NCBI RefSeq assembly: GCF_007096355.1
Contig: NZ_VKDF01000018.1
Location: 1 to 42,196, forward strand
Direction of reading: 5' to 3'
Origin: Paracoccus sp. M683
Lineage (GTDB): Bacteria; Pseudomonadota; Alphaproteobacteria; Rhodobacterales; Rhodobacteraceae
Length of the DNA: 42,196 nt
Shown: positions 32,280-41,603 of the stretch, in pieces
Layout of the letters: each line of letters starts with the position of its first letter
Numbering within the stretch: the stretch's first letter is position 1
The notes under the pieces: model-generated
Told to the model about the DNA's origin: nothing
Seen by the model: only the letters and a program-made list of their open reading frames with translations
Database searches by the model: none
Made by a program: the position numbers and the translations under genes

Positions 32280-35200
32280 TCAATGACCGGCGTGCGCGCC
32301 AGCGGCAATGCCGTAGTCAAATCGGTGCATGAAGTACTGGAATATGGCGTCTGTCTTTTGTGAAAGCGCATCGTCGTCATACTTGGAAGCCGGAAGTCCC
32401 GTCCGGTCATCGTAAAGCAGATCGTAGATCTCTTGGCGAAGTCCGTCACGGGTGCTTTGCTTTTGGAAGAGATCCTGAACCTCCTCCATTCGGCGCTGGA
32501 TCGCCTGCAGGATTTCGACAGATACAGATTTGATCTGTCGGATTTCTTCTTTCGACAAATCATCCCGCATCAGCAGGTCAAAGACCGGCTTCTGCTCCTG
32601 TGTCAGGCCCAGCGCGACGTGACTTTGCGCCTCCTCCTCGAGGTCGGCCGCGATCCGCATCAGCGCTTCGAAGGTCGCCTCGATCGTGTTCTTGTCCTTT
32701 TCCTTGTTGTACTCCGTCACAATCGTGTCGAAGCGATCCTGGAAATCGGTCAAGGTTGGATTGGCGGCCAGCATCTTTGCCAGTCGCTCCTGAAGAACCG
32801 TCCGCAGATCCTGCACGTCGCTGGCAGGGCGCTCGCTCTTTGCAAATTCCCTTCGAAGCAGTTCGAAATTGACCTTCGAGATGTCGAAGACCCGCTCGCC
32901 CTCGCTGTCAGGCCGGATGTCTATGGCCTCCGCCACGATTGCGTTCAGCTTCTGGATGATCGCTGACGTATCAGCGGCCATCTTGTCGTCTTGGAGCGAA
33001 CTGTAGATGTAGTTGATCGCCTGATAGTCGGCCTTGAAGGTCTCGACCTTCGCGAAGGTCAGGCAGGACTTGTATTTGCGAAACACCGCCCGTGCCGCGA
33101 TTTCGAAGCGCTTCCGGGACTCGTCATTGGAGTTGATGAATTCCTTGGCATCTTTGAGCGCCTTTAGCTTCTTGAAGCCATCTTCCACGTGCAGCCGTTC
33201 TAGGCCGAAGCCATCCGCCCGCAGGCCTTCGCGCACGATCTGGATGGCCTCTGCAAGCTCGGCAAGAAGGGCCTCCTCCGGGTTCAACGGATCAACGGTC
33301 GGCTCGTCCTCGCCACCGCCCATCGGTCCACTGCCTCCGGTGTGGCCCGCGAACGTTGCCAGCGCCTTCCGCAGGTTCTTCAGGATCCCGCAATAGTCGA
33401 CGATCAGACCATTGTTCTTGCCTTCCTTGACCCGATTGGCGCGGGCGATGGCCTGCATCAGCGTGTGCGCCTGCAGGGGCTTGTCTAAATACAGTGTCGA
33501 CAGTGACGGCACATCGAAGCCGGTCAGCCACATCGCACAGACGATCACGATCCGGAACGGGTGGTCATCGCGCTTGAAAGCGGTTTCCACATCAAGGCGC
33601 TTTTCGACCTCCCGTCCGCCAACCACTTCCTTGACCGTGAAGCCATCTTTCATCCGCTTGCGGTGCGGGATGATGTCGAGGCCCCAGTTCTTGAACTTCT
33701 GAACCTCGCCTTGCTCGTCGCTGACAACGACGGCCATCTCGGTCTTGCGCATCCATTCGATCTGTTGGGTGCGGATCACGCGTTCCTGGTCGTCGGAGAC
33801 ATGAACCAGGCCCTTCTCCAGTTCCGCGATCCGGGCGGTCCAGGCTTCCGAGATGAAATCATACATCCTGACGGCCGTGACCTTGTCGATGGCGACGAAC
33901 ATCGCCTTGCCGCTTTCCCAGTTCGACGAAAAGTGCCACGCGAAATCCTTCGCGATATGGCGCAGGCGCGGTTCGGCCGTGACGATGTGGTATTCGCGCT
34001 TCAGGTCATCCGACAGCTTGGCCGCCACATCCGGGTCGTCGATTTCGGCATCGGCGATGGCGGCGGCCAACTTTTCGTTCAGCCCGTCGCCTGACAGACG
34101 CAGTTTGTCGCCGCGTGCGTCGTAGTAAAGCGGCAGGGTCGCTCCGTCCTCGATCGCGTCCTGAAAGTCATAGGTCGAAATGTAAGCGCCAAAGACCTTC
34201 TTCGTGACCTCATCATTCGAAAACAGCGGCGTGCCGGTGAAACCGATGAAGGCGGCATTGGGCAGCGCCTTGCGCATGTTCAGCGCCAGCGTGCCATATT
34301 GCGACCGGTGCGCCTCGTCCGTCACCACGATGATGTTGTCGCGGTCGGGATAGATGCCCGCCTTCGCCTGATCGTCGGTGAACTTCTGGATCATCCCGAA
34401 GATCACCTTCTTCTGCTGGCCCAGCAGATCGCGCAGCTCTTGCGCCGATCCGGCGCGGCAGGGGTCCTTGTCGTTGTTGGCCAGCCCCACGCTGGCGAAG
34501 GTCTTGTAGATCTGATTGTCCAGATCGGTCCGGTCCGTCAGCACCAGAAAGGTGAAATCACCGCCCAGCCGCCGATGCACCTTCTGCGTGAACAGCGCCA
34601 TCGAGAAGGATTTGCCCGACCCTTGGGTGTGCCAGAACACGCCCAGCTTGCCGTCCAGCGCGCGGCGGTTGGCCACTGCATCGACCGCGCGGTTAACGCC
34701 GAGGAATTGGTGGTTCTTGGCCAAAATCTTCACCGGGCCGTTCGCGGTGTCGGCGAACAGGATGAAGTTTTCGAACAGGTCCATGAACCGCCGCTTGTCG
34801 AAGACGACGCGCAGCAGCGCCTCCATCGGCAGCAGCTCGTCGCGGCGGTCGCGCTCATCCAGCTTCAGCCAGTCCGAGAAATGGTCGTAATCCGCGCTGA
34901 TCGACCCCATCTTGGCCAGCTCGCCATTGCCGAGGATGACAAAGGCGTTGAAGTGGAACAGGTGCGGGACCGTGTCCTTGTAATCCGACAGGTTCTCGGC
35001 ATAGGCGCGTTTCAGGTCGCGGTCGGGGCGCTTCAGCTCGCAGAACATCAGCGGCAGGCCGTTGACGAAACCCACGATGTCGGCGCGGCGGCGGTGGGCA
35101 TAGCCGCGCACCCACAGCTCGCGCACGGCGAGGAAGTCGTTGTTTTCGGGGGCGTCGAAATCGAACACCCGCAGCCGTTCGCTGCGCTGTTCGCCGTCCT

Positions 35201-35522
35201 GGCGGAACTTTACCCGCACTCCGTCGCGGATCAGGGCGTATTTGTCCTGGTTGATGTGCAGCAGGGATTGCGAGCCGAAGATATCGGTGATCTCGCGCAG
35301 CGCCGCCCCATAGGCCATGTCGGGCAGACCGGGGTTCAGCCGCAGCAGCGCCTCGGACAGATGGCGCGTCAGCACCACGTCCTTGTCGGACTTGCGGCCC
35401 AGCGTGCCTTCTGCCCCGAAGACCTCCTTGTTCCAGGCCATGACCACGCGCCAGCCATGCTGGGTGGCGAGGTAGTCGGCCATGGTTTTCTGGACAAGCT
35501 GATCTTCGGTGAAATCGTTCAT
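32280..35522 (-). CDS. hsdR: Type I restriction endonuclease subunit R
   Basis: A 1080-residue motor and nuclease subunit. The N-terminal PD-(D/E)XK core shows RRRADIVGF (Asp near 148) and FCELKRP (Glu and Lys near 162-164). The helicase has Walker A HTQGSGKSFSMA (about 303-314), LTDRTDLDNQI, the DEAH box VVTDEAHRSQYG, SAT-equivalent FIGFTGTPLF and the motif VI QAIARANR. The C-terminal 200 residues bind the methylase core. It cuts unmodified DNA at a distance after translocating. ATG 35522 is preferred over an in-frame TTG two codons earlier. It follows hsdS after a short gap in the order M-S-R. Confidence 0.95.
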   Translation of the reverse strand: MNDFTEDQLVQKTMADYLATQHGWRVVMAWNKEVFGAEGTLGRKSDKDVVLTRHLSEALLRLNPGLPDMAYGAALREITDIFGSQSLLHINQDKYALIRDGVRVKFRQDGEQRSERLRVFDFDAPENNDFLAVRELWVRGYAHRRRADIVGFVNGLPLMFCELKRPDRDLKRAYAENLSDYKDTVPHLFHFNAFVILGNGELAKMGSISADYDHFSDWLKLDERDRRDELLPMEALLRVVFDKRRFMDLFENFILFADTANGPVKILAKNHQFLGVNRAVDAVANRRALDGKLGVFWHTQGSGKSFSMALFTQKVHRRLGGDFTFLVLTDRTDLDNQIYKTFASVGLANNDKDPCRAGSAQELRDLLGQQKKVIFGMIQKFTDDQAKAGIYPDRDNIIVVTDEAHRSQYGTLALNMRKALPNAAFIGFTGTPLFSNDEVTKKVFGAYISTYDFQDAIEDGATLPLYYDARGDKLRLSGDGLNEKLAAAIADAEIDDPDVAAKLSDDLKREYHIVTAEPRLRHIAKDFAWHFSSNWESGKAMFVAIDKVTAVRMYDFISEAWTARIAELEKGLVHVSDDQERVIRTQQIEWMRKTEMAVVVSDEQGEVQKFKNWGLDIIPHRKRMKDGFTVKEVVGGREVEKRLDVETAFKRDDHPFRIVIVCAMWLTGFDVPSLSTLYLDKPLQAHTLMQAIARANRVKEGKNNGLIVDYCGILKNLRKALATFAGHTGGSGPMGGGEDEPTVDPLNPEEALLAELAEAIQIVREGLRADGFGLERLHVEDGFKKLKALKDAKEFINSNDESRKRFEIAARAVFRKYKSCLTFAKVETFKADYQAINYIYSSLQDDKMAADTSAIIQKLNAIVAEAIDIRPDSEGERVFDISKVNFELLRREFAKSERPASDVQDLRTVLQERLAKMLAANPTLTDFQDRFDTIVTEYNKEKDKNTIEATFEALMRIAADLEEEAQSHVALGLTQEQKPVFDLLMRDDLSKEEIRQIKSVSVEILQAIQRRMEEVQDLFQKQSTRDGLRQEIYDLLYDDRTGLPASKYDDDALSQKTDAIFQYFMHRFDYGIAAGAHAGH

Positions 35523-35537
35523 GGGCAAAGACTACAC

Positions 35538-36713
35538 TTAAACAGGAATGCGTCCATCCATCAGGCGCGGGAGGAGCAGGTCGCGTGCGCGGGTGAGTTG
35601 AAGGTTATAGGTTCTGAGCTTTGCGATGGTCTGAAAGCTCTTGGATGCAATTGCGTCAAACTGATCGGCAACATCGGAATATGGGCGAACCGCAGGCAAA
35701 CGGTGAACCACCTTCCGATCAAGGGTCGGCACAGATGCGCCGCCATTGTATTTTTCGAGTTCCAAGCTGACCAAAAGGAAATAGCCGAGAGTTGCGGGAA
35801 TACCCTTCAATTCCTTGACCCAAAGGGCGGTGTTTAACGGCCAACAGGGCGTGTCACTGATGGCAACCTGTCCCAGACTACCGGAACGCCCGGTGATGAT
35901 CGCTGGCGCAGGAACCTTCGGTTCGTTGTGATAGCCGACAATACCAGTTGAGCCATAGACGGGAACGTCGCCCTCTTTACGGTCGCCAACGGGAAGATCG
36001 AAGCCCCTTTGAAGCACGAGCAAGTCTTCAACGGCACAGCGGCTCCACCCCTCCGGCAGGCCATCGACGATCTTTGTCGTCTCATGGCCGGGAAAGCAGA
36101 GGTGCACGAACCATTCGCGGTAAAGCAGCCGCGCCGCCTGTTCCAACAACCAGATCCGCCGCCGGTTGTTCTCGATCAGGTCGTCATAGGCCGAGAGTAT
36201 CCCCGCGATGCGCTGTTGAGTGGGGAGCGGTGGAACAGGAACCTCAAAGTCTTTCAGCGTTCCAAGATTGATGTGCGGAACCCCAGAGGACGAGGTCATG
36301 TTTAAAATCGTGTCGACCACGTTCTGGGAGCTAAAAAAGTAGTAGTAAAAGGCTGTGTCCGCCTTTTCAGGGTCAAGGGTTGCCTTCATTTGGCTTTGTG
36401 ACACGACGAACTCGCTGAAGGAGGCATCGTCGGGGATGATGGCAACCTGACCAAGAGTGCCTCGTTGGGTGAAAATCAAATCGCCCGGTCTCGCAAGATT
36501 GCTCTGAAGGTCTTTGCGCTTTTTCTCGTCCGTAACGAACACGAAGTCATCTTCTAGGATGAAGCGCCCATTGCTCATGTTCGCGCCGCGAATGACGGGC
36601 ACGCCCTCATCGACGTAATCCCGCGTGGTCAGCTTTGAGCCGAAGGGGCCGCCAACCAGAGCATTCCTCGTATCAGCAGCGAGGGTTGCGAACCTCTGGA
36701 TCGGCCAACTCAT
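35538..36713 (-). CDS. hsdS: Type I restriction-modification specificity subunit S
   Basis: A 391-residue specificity subunit with two target-recognition domains. The first (about 1-160) contains NALVGGPFGSKLTTRDYVDE and PVIRGANMSNGRF and ends in the conserved PLPTQQRIAGILSAYDDLIE helix (about 163-182). The second (about 215-350) has VLQRGFDLPVGDRKEGDVPV and TGRSGSLGQVAI and ends in a second long helix to the C terminus. The two halves set the two parts of a bipartite DNA site, which cannot be read from sequence. Its codon use is less GC-biased than hsdM, common for exchanged specificity genes. The ATG overlaps the hsdM stop (ATGA). Confidence 0.94.
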   Translation of the reverse strand: MSWPIQRFATLAADTRNALVGGPFGSKLTTRDYVDEGVPVIRGANMSNGRFILEDDFVFVTDEKKRKDLQSNLARPGDLIFTQRGTLGQVAIIPDDASFSEFVVSQSQMKATLDPEKADTAFYYYFFSSQNVVDTILNMTSSSGVPHINLGTLKDFEVPVPPLPTQQRIAGILSAYDDLIENNRRRIWLLEQAARLLYREWFVHLCFPGHETTKIVDGLPEGWSRCAVEDLLVLQRGFDLPVGDRKEGDVPVYGSTGIVGYHNEPKVPAPAIITGRSGSLGQVAISDTPCWPLNTALWVKELKGIPATLGYFLLVSLELEKYNGGASVPTLDRKVVHRLPAVRPYSDVADQFDAIASKSFQTIAKLRTYNLQLTRARDLLLPRLMDGRIPV

Positions 36714-38806
36714 CCGAGCAACTCTTCAAAGTTCTTGGCGATCACCTCGGCCAGTTCCGTGGCCTCGGTGTTCAGCCCGTCCAGTTCCAGATGGATTTCG
36801 CGCAGCGCCTCTTCAAAGTCGAACTCGTCATCCTCGACCTCTGGCGCGACGCCGACATAGCGCCCCGGCGTCAGGCTGTAATCATTGGCGGCCAGTTCCG
36901 CGTGATCCACCAGCTTGACCAGCCCCTGCACATCGCGCAGCACCCCATCGGGGAAGCGCGACAGCAGCCAGTGCGCCTGCCCTTCGAAATAGCGGAACCG
37001 TTTCAGGCTGCCCGTCACCACCAGTTGCACCGAAGGATCGCCCGTCAGCGCCACACGCGCCTCTGCCACCGCCGCCAGCAGCTTTTTCCCCTCGGCCGCG
37101 ACTTTCCGCACCTCGGCCGTCACGCGCTTGGCGGCGGCCTCGCTCGTCTGCGCCTCGATCTGACGGTCGCCCTTGGCCGCCAGCGCCTCTTGCGCCTTTT
37201 GCAGGAGTTTCGACATGCCGTCGATTTCCTTAATCAGTGCCTTGGCCGCATCGCCCACCGGCTGCATCACCGACAGCCGCGCATTCAGCGTGGCGATCTC
37301 AGCAGGCGCAGCGATCAGGTTTGCGGCCGCCGTGGCGAAGGCGTCGCAATCCGCGCGCAGGCGCTGCGCGGCCTCGGTCACGGTGGCATCGTCCAGATGC
37401 GTGGCGAAAAAGGCCGCGCAGGCATCAACCGCCGCCAGCAGGTCGGTGAAATCCGCCCCTTCAGCCTCGGTCCGCGCGGTTTCCAGATAGTCCTGCACAA
37501 GGGCGGTGAAGCGGTCAGTCTGCCCGCGATACAGCCAGGTGATCGCCGTCAGGTTGCGCATCTGTTCGGGCAAAAAGTCATAGACCTTGCGCGTGACCTT
37601 GCGGAACACATGCCGCGCGTCCAGCATCAGCACCTTGTCGCGCAGGTGGTCGGGCTTGGCCTTGTCGAAGAACCACAGCTCGCACGGCACGGTGCGGGTG
37701 TAGAAGAAGTTGCCCCGGATCGCGATCATGATGTCGACATCGCCGGTCTTGACCAGCGCCTGACGGACATCGGCCTCTTTCCCGCCCGCGGAGGAGGCCT
37801 GCGAGGACATGACGATCCCCGCCCGACCGCGCGGCGACAGGTAGGAATGGAAGAACGACATCCAGATGTAGTTGCCGTTCGACACCTTGCCGCCCTTGTT
37901 GACGCCGGGCAGGCCGAAGGACAGGCGTTTGTCGTCCTTCATCTTTTCGGCGTCGATCTCGTCGACGTTGAAGGGCGGGTTGGCCATCACATAGTCGAAG
38001 GGGCCGTGGTCCTTGTGGGGGTCTTCGTAGTAGCTGATCGCCTTCTGGATATCGCCCTCCAGCCCGTGAACGGCGAGGTTCATCTTGGCCAGCCGGATGG
38101 TCGTGGGGTTCTTTTCCATCCCGTAGAAGGTCAGGCGTTCGTTCGGGTTGGCCTTCTGCATTTCCACGAAATGCGCCGACTGCACGAACATGCCACCAGA
38201 CCCGCAGGCGGGGTCGATCACCTTGCCGCGTGCGGGTTCGATTACGTTGACGATGGTTTCGACGATGCTGACCGGGGTGAAGAATTCGCCGTTGTCATGG
38301 GCCTTCTGGTCGGCGAACTGGGTCAGGAAGTATTCGTAAATGCGGCCGAACACGTCGCCATCAGCCCTTTGCAGCGCCGGGTCATTGAAGATGCGCAGGA
38401 CCTGGCGCAGGACTTCGTCGTCCAGTTCCGCGTATTCCTGCTTGGGCAGCAAGCCTTTCAGCGTCTCGTAATCGCCCTCGATGCTCTCCATAGCAGCGAT
38501 CAGGGCGGTCGCGGCACTCTGACCCTCAGGCAGGCTAACGAGAATGTCGAACTGGGCTTCCGGGCGAAGGTAGATGGAACCGCGGCGGGAGAAGTCTTCC
38601 TTGGTCAGGTCACGGACGACGCCGCCCCGGCTTGGCAAGGTGGGGATGATCTCGTCCCGCACCTTCAGGAACCGGGAATAGGCGTGGCGCAGGAAGATCA
38701 GGCCCATGACGGGCATGAAGTATTCATTGCTGGCAAAGTTCGAGTTCGCGCGAAGGGTGTCCGCCGAACCCCAGAGGCGTTTTTCAATGTTGCTGATCTG
38801 CTCCAA
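36710..38806 (-). CDS. hsdM: Type I restriction-modification methyltransferase subunit M
   Basis: A 698-residue N6-adenine methylase, longer than most HsdM (about 500). The N-terminal helical domain contains EKRLWGSADTLRANSNFASN and ends before the motifs DPACGSGGMF (198-207) and NPPFN (276-280). The additional C-terminal 250 residues are helical and Ala-rich (ATVTEAAQRLRADCDAFATA) with a coiled-coil look, probably contacting HsdS. The only plausible start is TTG 38806 with AAGGGGG about six bases upstream; a stop lies five codons earlier in frame. A weak start may keep the methylase limiting. It is the first gene of the operon. Confidence 0.94.
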   Translation of the reverse strand: MEQISNIEKRLWGSADTLRANSNFASNEYFMPVMGLIFLRHAYSRFLKVRDEIIPTLPSRGGVVRDLTKEDFSRRGSIYLRPEAQFDILVSLPEGQSAATALIAAMESIEGDYETLKGLLPKQEYAELDDEVLRQVLRIFNDPALQRADGDVFGRIYEYFLTQFADQKAHDNGEFFTPVSIVETIVNVIEPARGKVIDPACGSGGMFVQSAHFVEMQKANPNERLTFYGMEKNPTTIRLAKMNLAVHGLEGDIQKAISYYEDPHKDHGPFDYVMANPPFNVDEIDAEKMKDDKRLSFGLPGVNKGGKVSNGNYIWMSFFHSYLSPRGRAGIVMSSQASSAGGKEADVRQALVKTGDVDIMIAIRGNFFYTRTVPCELWFFDKAKPDHLRDKVLMLDARHVFRKVTRKVYDFLPEQMRNLTAITWLYRGQTDRFTALVQDYLETARTEAEGADFTDLLAAVDACAAFFATHLDDATVTEAAQRLRADCDAFATAAANLIAAPAEIATLNARLSVMQPVGDAAKALIKEIDGMSKLLQKAQEALAAKGDRQIEAQTSEAAAKRVTAEVRKVAAEGKKLLAAVAEARVALTGDPSVQLVVTGSLKRFRYFEGQAHWLLSRFPDGVLRDVQGLVKLVDHAELAANDYSLTPGRYVGVAPEVEDDEFDFEEALREIHLELDGLNTEATELAEVIAKNFEELLG

Positions 38807-38968
38807 GGAGCGCCCCCTTCAATTCTTGCGGTACGTCCAAGCTATAACCTGTGATTGCGCCAAGGCGCCAGTCTGAGCGGGGCCATTCACGCGCTGATTC
38901 AAGTGTTTGGGTGGATCGCGTGGCGCAACTTGGCCTTTGCGGCGATTCAAGGCAGCGGACGTGCGCCT
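38807..38968. repeat. Intergenic element upstream of hsdM, possible dispersed repeat
   Basis: The 162 bases between the antitoxin stop and hsdM hold no clear gene. One minus-strand frame is open and reads LNRRKGQVAPRDPPKHLNQR followed by a short tail to RKN and a stop at 38819, a sequence that seems familiar as the tail end of many annotated proteins in Paracoccus-like genomes, which would mark it as a dispersed repeat. It contains a small palindrome (GCGCCAAGGCGC, 38868-38879). A GTG overlapping the antitoxin stop opens another frame, but its product resembles nothing. The hsdM promoter presumably lies here. Confidence 0.35.
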
Positions 38969-39382
38969 TCACCAGGCGCTTTGCTCTGCATCCAGATACG
39001 CGCGCAGGTCGACCAGGTCACTGATCTCACCGCGCATCATCATGTCCAACGCACAGCGTCCCTCGAATGCTTCGTTGGGCAGGCGGATCCATGCGTAGCC
39101 CCTGTCCGGCTCAGTGAAGATCGTGCGCAGCGCGATGTGGATCCCCATCAGAGTGGCCATCCGGGAGCGCAAGTCACGGCCAATTCGGCCGACGTCGCCA
39201 GCCTTCCTGCGTGCCCATGTGCGCGAAGACAGGTCGCCGAGCAGCACGCGCGCCTCTGCATCTGTCAGGTGCCAGGCGCGGAACAGATTGACGGTCGCGC
39301 GCGCCAAGGCCGCAGCCTCATCGTCGGTTATGACCGAATAACCAGCTCGTGCCATCTTCGAAGAAACCGCTGCAAATCGCAT
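38969..39382 (-). CDS. MbcA/ParS/Xre-type antitoxin (DUF2384), apparently without its toxin
   Basis: A 137-residue protein. The C-terminal part (about 90-137; GYAWIRLPNEAFEGRCALDM, SDLVDLRAYLDAEQSAW) is the DUF2384 toxin-binding domain, and the middle (LTDAEARVLLGDLSSRTWAR) is an Xre-like helix-turn-helix. Such antitoxins normally precede a RES-domain toxin that depletes NAD. Nothing like a RES protein follows; the stop is joined by GTGA to a 62-codon frame without that fold. The toxin has probably been lost. GGAAGG lies five bases upstream of the ATG. Confidence 0.78.
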   Translation of the reverse strand: MRFAAVSSKMARAGYSVITDDEAAALARATVNLFRAWHLTDAEARVLLGDLSSRTWARRKAGDVGRIGRDLRSRMATLMGIHIALRTIFTEPDRGYAWIRLPNEAFEGRCALDMMMRGEISDLVDLRAYLDAEQSAW

Positions 39383-39545
39383 CGCACCTTCCCATTTGCC
39401 CTCACCATGATCGACGGATCGCCTTTGGCAAGGCTTGAGCTCCTGTGTTGCGCCCTGGGCCGCAAACTGTGCTGCGCCCTCGCTGGTGACTCGCCACCAT
39501 CAATCACGTAGGGTCTCGAAAACATGAGAAATCTGGAGCCACTGC

Positions 39546-41603
39546 ATGAAAGCTGCCGAAACCCGCGTCGACCGATTCTTGGCCAGTAGCGAGACAGCTT
39601 TCGCCATCCCCGTCTACCAGCGGAACTACGACTGGACCCGGGTGCAGTGCCAGCAGCTGTTCAACGATATCCTGGCAATCGGCGCGGACGAGAGCCAGTC
39701 TGGGCACTTCATCGGCAGCATCGTCTACGTCCACGACGACGTCTACACGGCTTCCGGCCTTCGCGAGCTGACGATCATCGACGGGCAGCAACGCCTGACC
39801 ACCCTGACGTTGATTTTCATAGCGCTCTATCGGCACGCTATGGCGACGGGGAAGGACCAACAAGCCCAGCGGATCTTCAAAACCTATCTGATCAATGAGT
39901 TCGCAGACGACACAGAGAAGCTGAAGCTGAAGCCCACAGATAATAACAAAGTCGCCTTGGCCCAAATCATGGATCCGAAGGAGGCCGTTAAGGCAACAGG
40001 CTTTTCTCGGCTTATCGAAAACTTTCGCTTCTTCCAAGCGCGCATAACGGATGCCAATTTCGACGTCGTTCTCCGCGGCGTGTCGAAACTGATCTTCGTC
40101 GACATCGCACTTGATCGGCAGAAGGATAATCCGCAGCGCATCTTCGAAAGCCTGAATTCGACGGGTCTTGAGCTGTCGCAAGCTGATCTGATCAGAAATT
40201 ACATTCTAATGGGTTTGCCCCGGAAAGAGCAGGAGCAGGTTTTCCGGAAGTTCTGGGAGCCTATCGAGGCGAACGCAAGGAACCGGGAGGTTAACGAGAG
40301 CCGAGTGTCGGATTTCATTCGTGATTTTCTGACTCTGAAGCAGAAGGATATTCCGAACAAGGGGGCAGTCTATGCCAAGTTCAAGGAACGCTACCCAGTG
40401 CCGAACTCGGCCGACCTTATGGATGCCCTCGAAGAGTTGCGCGAATTCTCTCATGTCTACGCGCGCCTGCTGAACCCTGACCTTGAAAGCGACCCCGAGA
40501 TCCGACGCGAGCTGGGCTACATCCGGACGCTGGAGGTCAACGTGGCCTTCCCGTTTCTGATGCCAGTCTATCGGGATTTCACCGCCGGGATCATCTCCCG
40601 CGATGTGTTCGCGGCCGTTCTGCGGCTAGTGCAGAGCTATGTCTGGCGCCGGTTCATCCTCAGCCTTCCGACAAACGCCTTGAACAAGATTTTTATGAGT
40701 TTGTACGACCGCGTGGACCCAGCAGAATATCTGGTGTCGATCGAGCGTTCCTTGATGCAACGCGGCGGCAGCCAGCGTTTCCCGCGGGACGCTGAGGTAA
40801 TCGCGATGTTGCGGGAGAAGGACATCTACAGCACGAAAAGCCGGACGAGGACATACTTCTTCGACCGCGTGGAAAACCACAACAACAGGGAACTGGTGGA
40901 CGTCACGGTTCCTGGTATCACCGTCGAGCATATCTTCCCGCAGAACCCGGAGCCTGCATGGCGAAGTGCTCTGGCCGCTGACGAGTACGGCTTGCTCAGC
41001 GAAAAGTATCTCAACACGATTGGGAACCTCACGCTGTCCGGAAACAACGGCCGGTTGGGGAACAAACTCTTCGTCGATAAGCGGGACATGAACGAAGACG
41101 GTGGCGAACAAGGCTACCGGTTCAGTCGCCTTTGGCTCAACCGCGACCTTCAGGTCCTCGACGGATGGGGCGTGAAGCAGGTCGAAGCGCGCGCGGATCG
41201 AATCGCAAAACGCTTTCTGGAGGTCTGGCCCGCGCCGTCTATCGAAGTCGTCGCAGAGACGAACGGAGACGAGATCAACATTTTCGATGCGGAAGAGCCT
41301 CGGTTCAAGCGCCTGGAGTATGCGGTCTTCCTCGGTGCCCGCTTGAACGTGACGCAGGTCGCAAAGCTGTATGTCGAGGTGCTGGAACAGCTTCTGGTGC
41401 TTCAGCCCGATGCGTTTCAAGGCACCAAGCTTGGTGAACGGATACAGCTGACGTCCGAGCCTGATACGTTGCGGCAAGCCGTTCGGGTGGCGGAGGGGTA
41501 TTTTGTCGAGGGCAATATCGACTCCACCAACAAGTTTGAAAGAATGAAGTTGGCTCTGTCCGAGTTGGGGATGGAAGAGGAGCTTTTCATCAAGTTCGCG
41601 TAG
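39546..41603 (+). CDS. GmrSD-type DUF262/DUF1524 protein
   Basis: A 685-residue defence protein of the GmrSD family, whose members cut DNA carrying modified bases in an NTP-dependent way. The N-terminal DUF262 domain shows IPVYQRNYDW (21-30), DGQQRLTTL (79-87) and FESLNSTGLELSQADLIRNY (about 199-218). The DUF1524 nuclease has an HNH-like VEHIFPQNP near 460 and NTIGNLTLSGNNGRLGNKLF (about 491-510). A further C-terminal domain ends in GYFVEGNIDSTNKFERMKLA, frequent in this family. GmrS and GmrD functions are thus fused in one chain. It is divergent from the antitoxin gene and its end overlaps the next gene's end by 14 bases. Confidence 0.88.
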   Translation: MKAAETRVDRFLASSETAFAIPVYQRNYDWTRVQCQQLFNDILAIGADESQSGHFIGSIVYVHDDVYTASGLRELTIIDGQQRLTTLTLIFIALYRHAMATGKDQQAQRIFKTYLINEFADDTEKLKLKPTDNNKVALAQIMDPKEAVKATGFSRLIENFRFFQARITDANFDVVLRGVSKLIFVDIALDRQKDNPQRIFESLNSTGLELSQADLIRNYILMGLPRKEQEQVFRKFWEPIEANARNREVNESRVSDFIRDFLTLKQKDIPNKGAVYAKFKERYPVPNSADLMDALEELREFSHVYARLLNPDLESDPEIRRELGYIRTLEVNVAFPFLMPVYRDFTAGIISRDVFAAVLRLVQSYVWRRFILSLPTNALNKIFMSLYDRVDPAEYLVSIERSLMQRGGSQRFPRDAEVIAMLREKDIYSTKSRTRTYFFDRVENHNNRELVDVTVPGITVEHIFPQNPEPAWRSALAADEYGLLSEKYLNTIGNLTLSGNNGRLGNKLFVDKRDMNEDGGEQGYRFSRLWLNRDLQVLDGWGVKQVEARADRIAKRFLEVWPAPSIEVVAETNGDEINIFDAEEPRFKRLEYAVFLGARLNVTQVAKLYVEVLEQLLVLQPDAFQGTKLGERIQLTSEPDTLRQAVRVAEGYFVEGNIDSTNKFERMKLALSELGMEEELFIKFA

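Noticed and set aside
34299..35837. A 512-codon open frame opposite hsdR and hsdS
   Set aside because: It crosses two genuine genes on the other strand and reads as His/Gln/Val-rich low-information sequence.
36635..38854. A 739-codon open frame opposite hsdM
   Set aside because: It is antisense to a complete HsdM with all motifs, its translation is rich in Arg, Gly, His and Gln without any domain, and long antisense frames are expected in DNA of this GC content.
38784..38972. A GTG frame overlapping the antitoxin stop as the missing RES toxin
   Set aside because: The overlap is suggestive, but the 62-residue product lacks the RES fold pattern and overlaps the hsdM start; kept only as part of the repeat finding.
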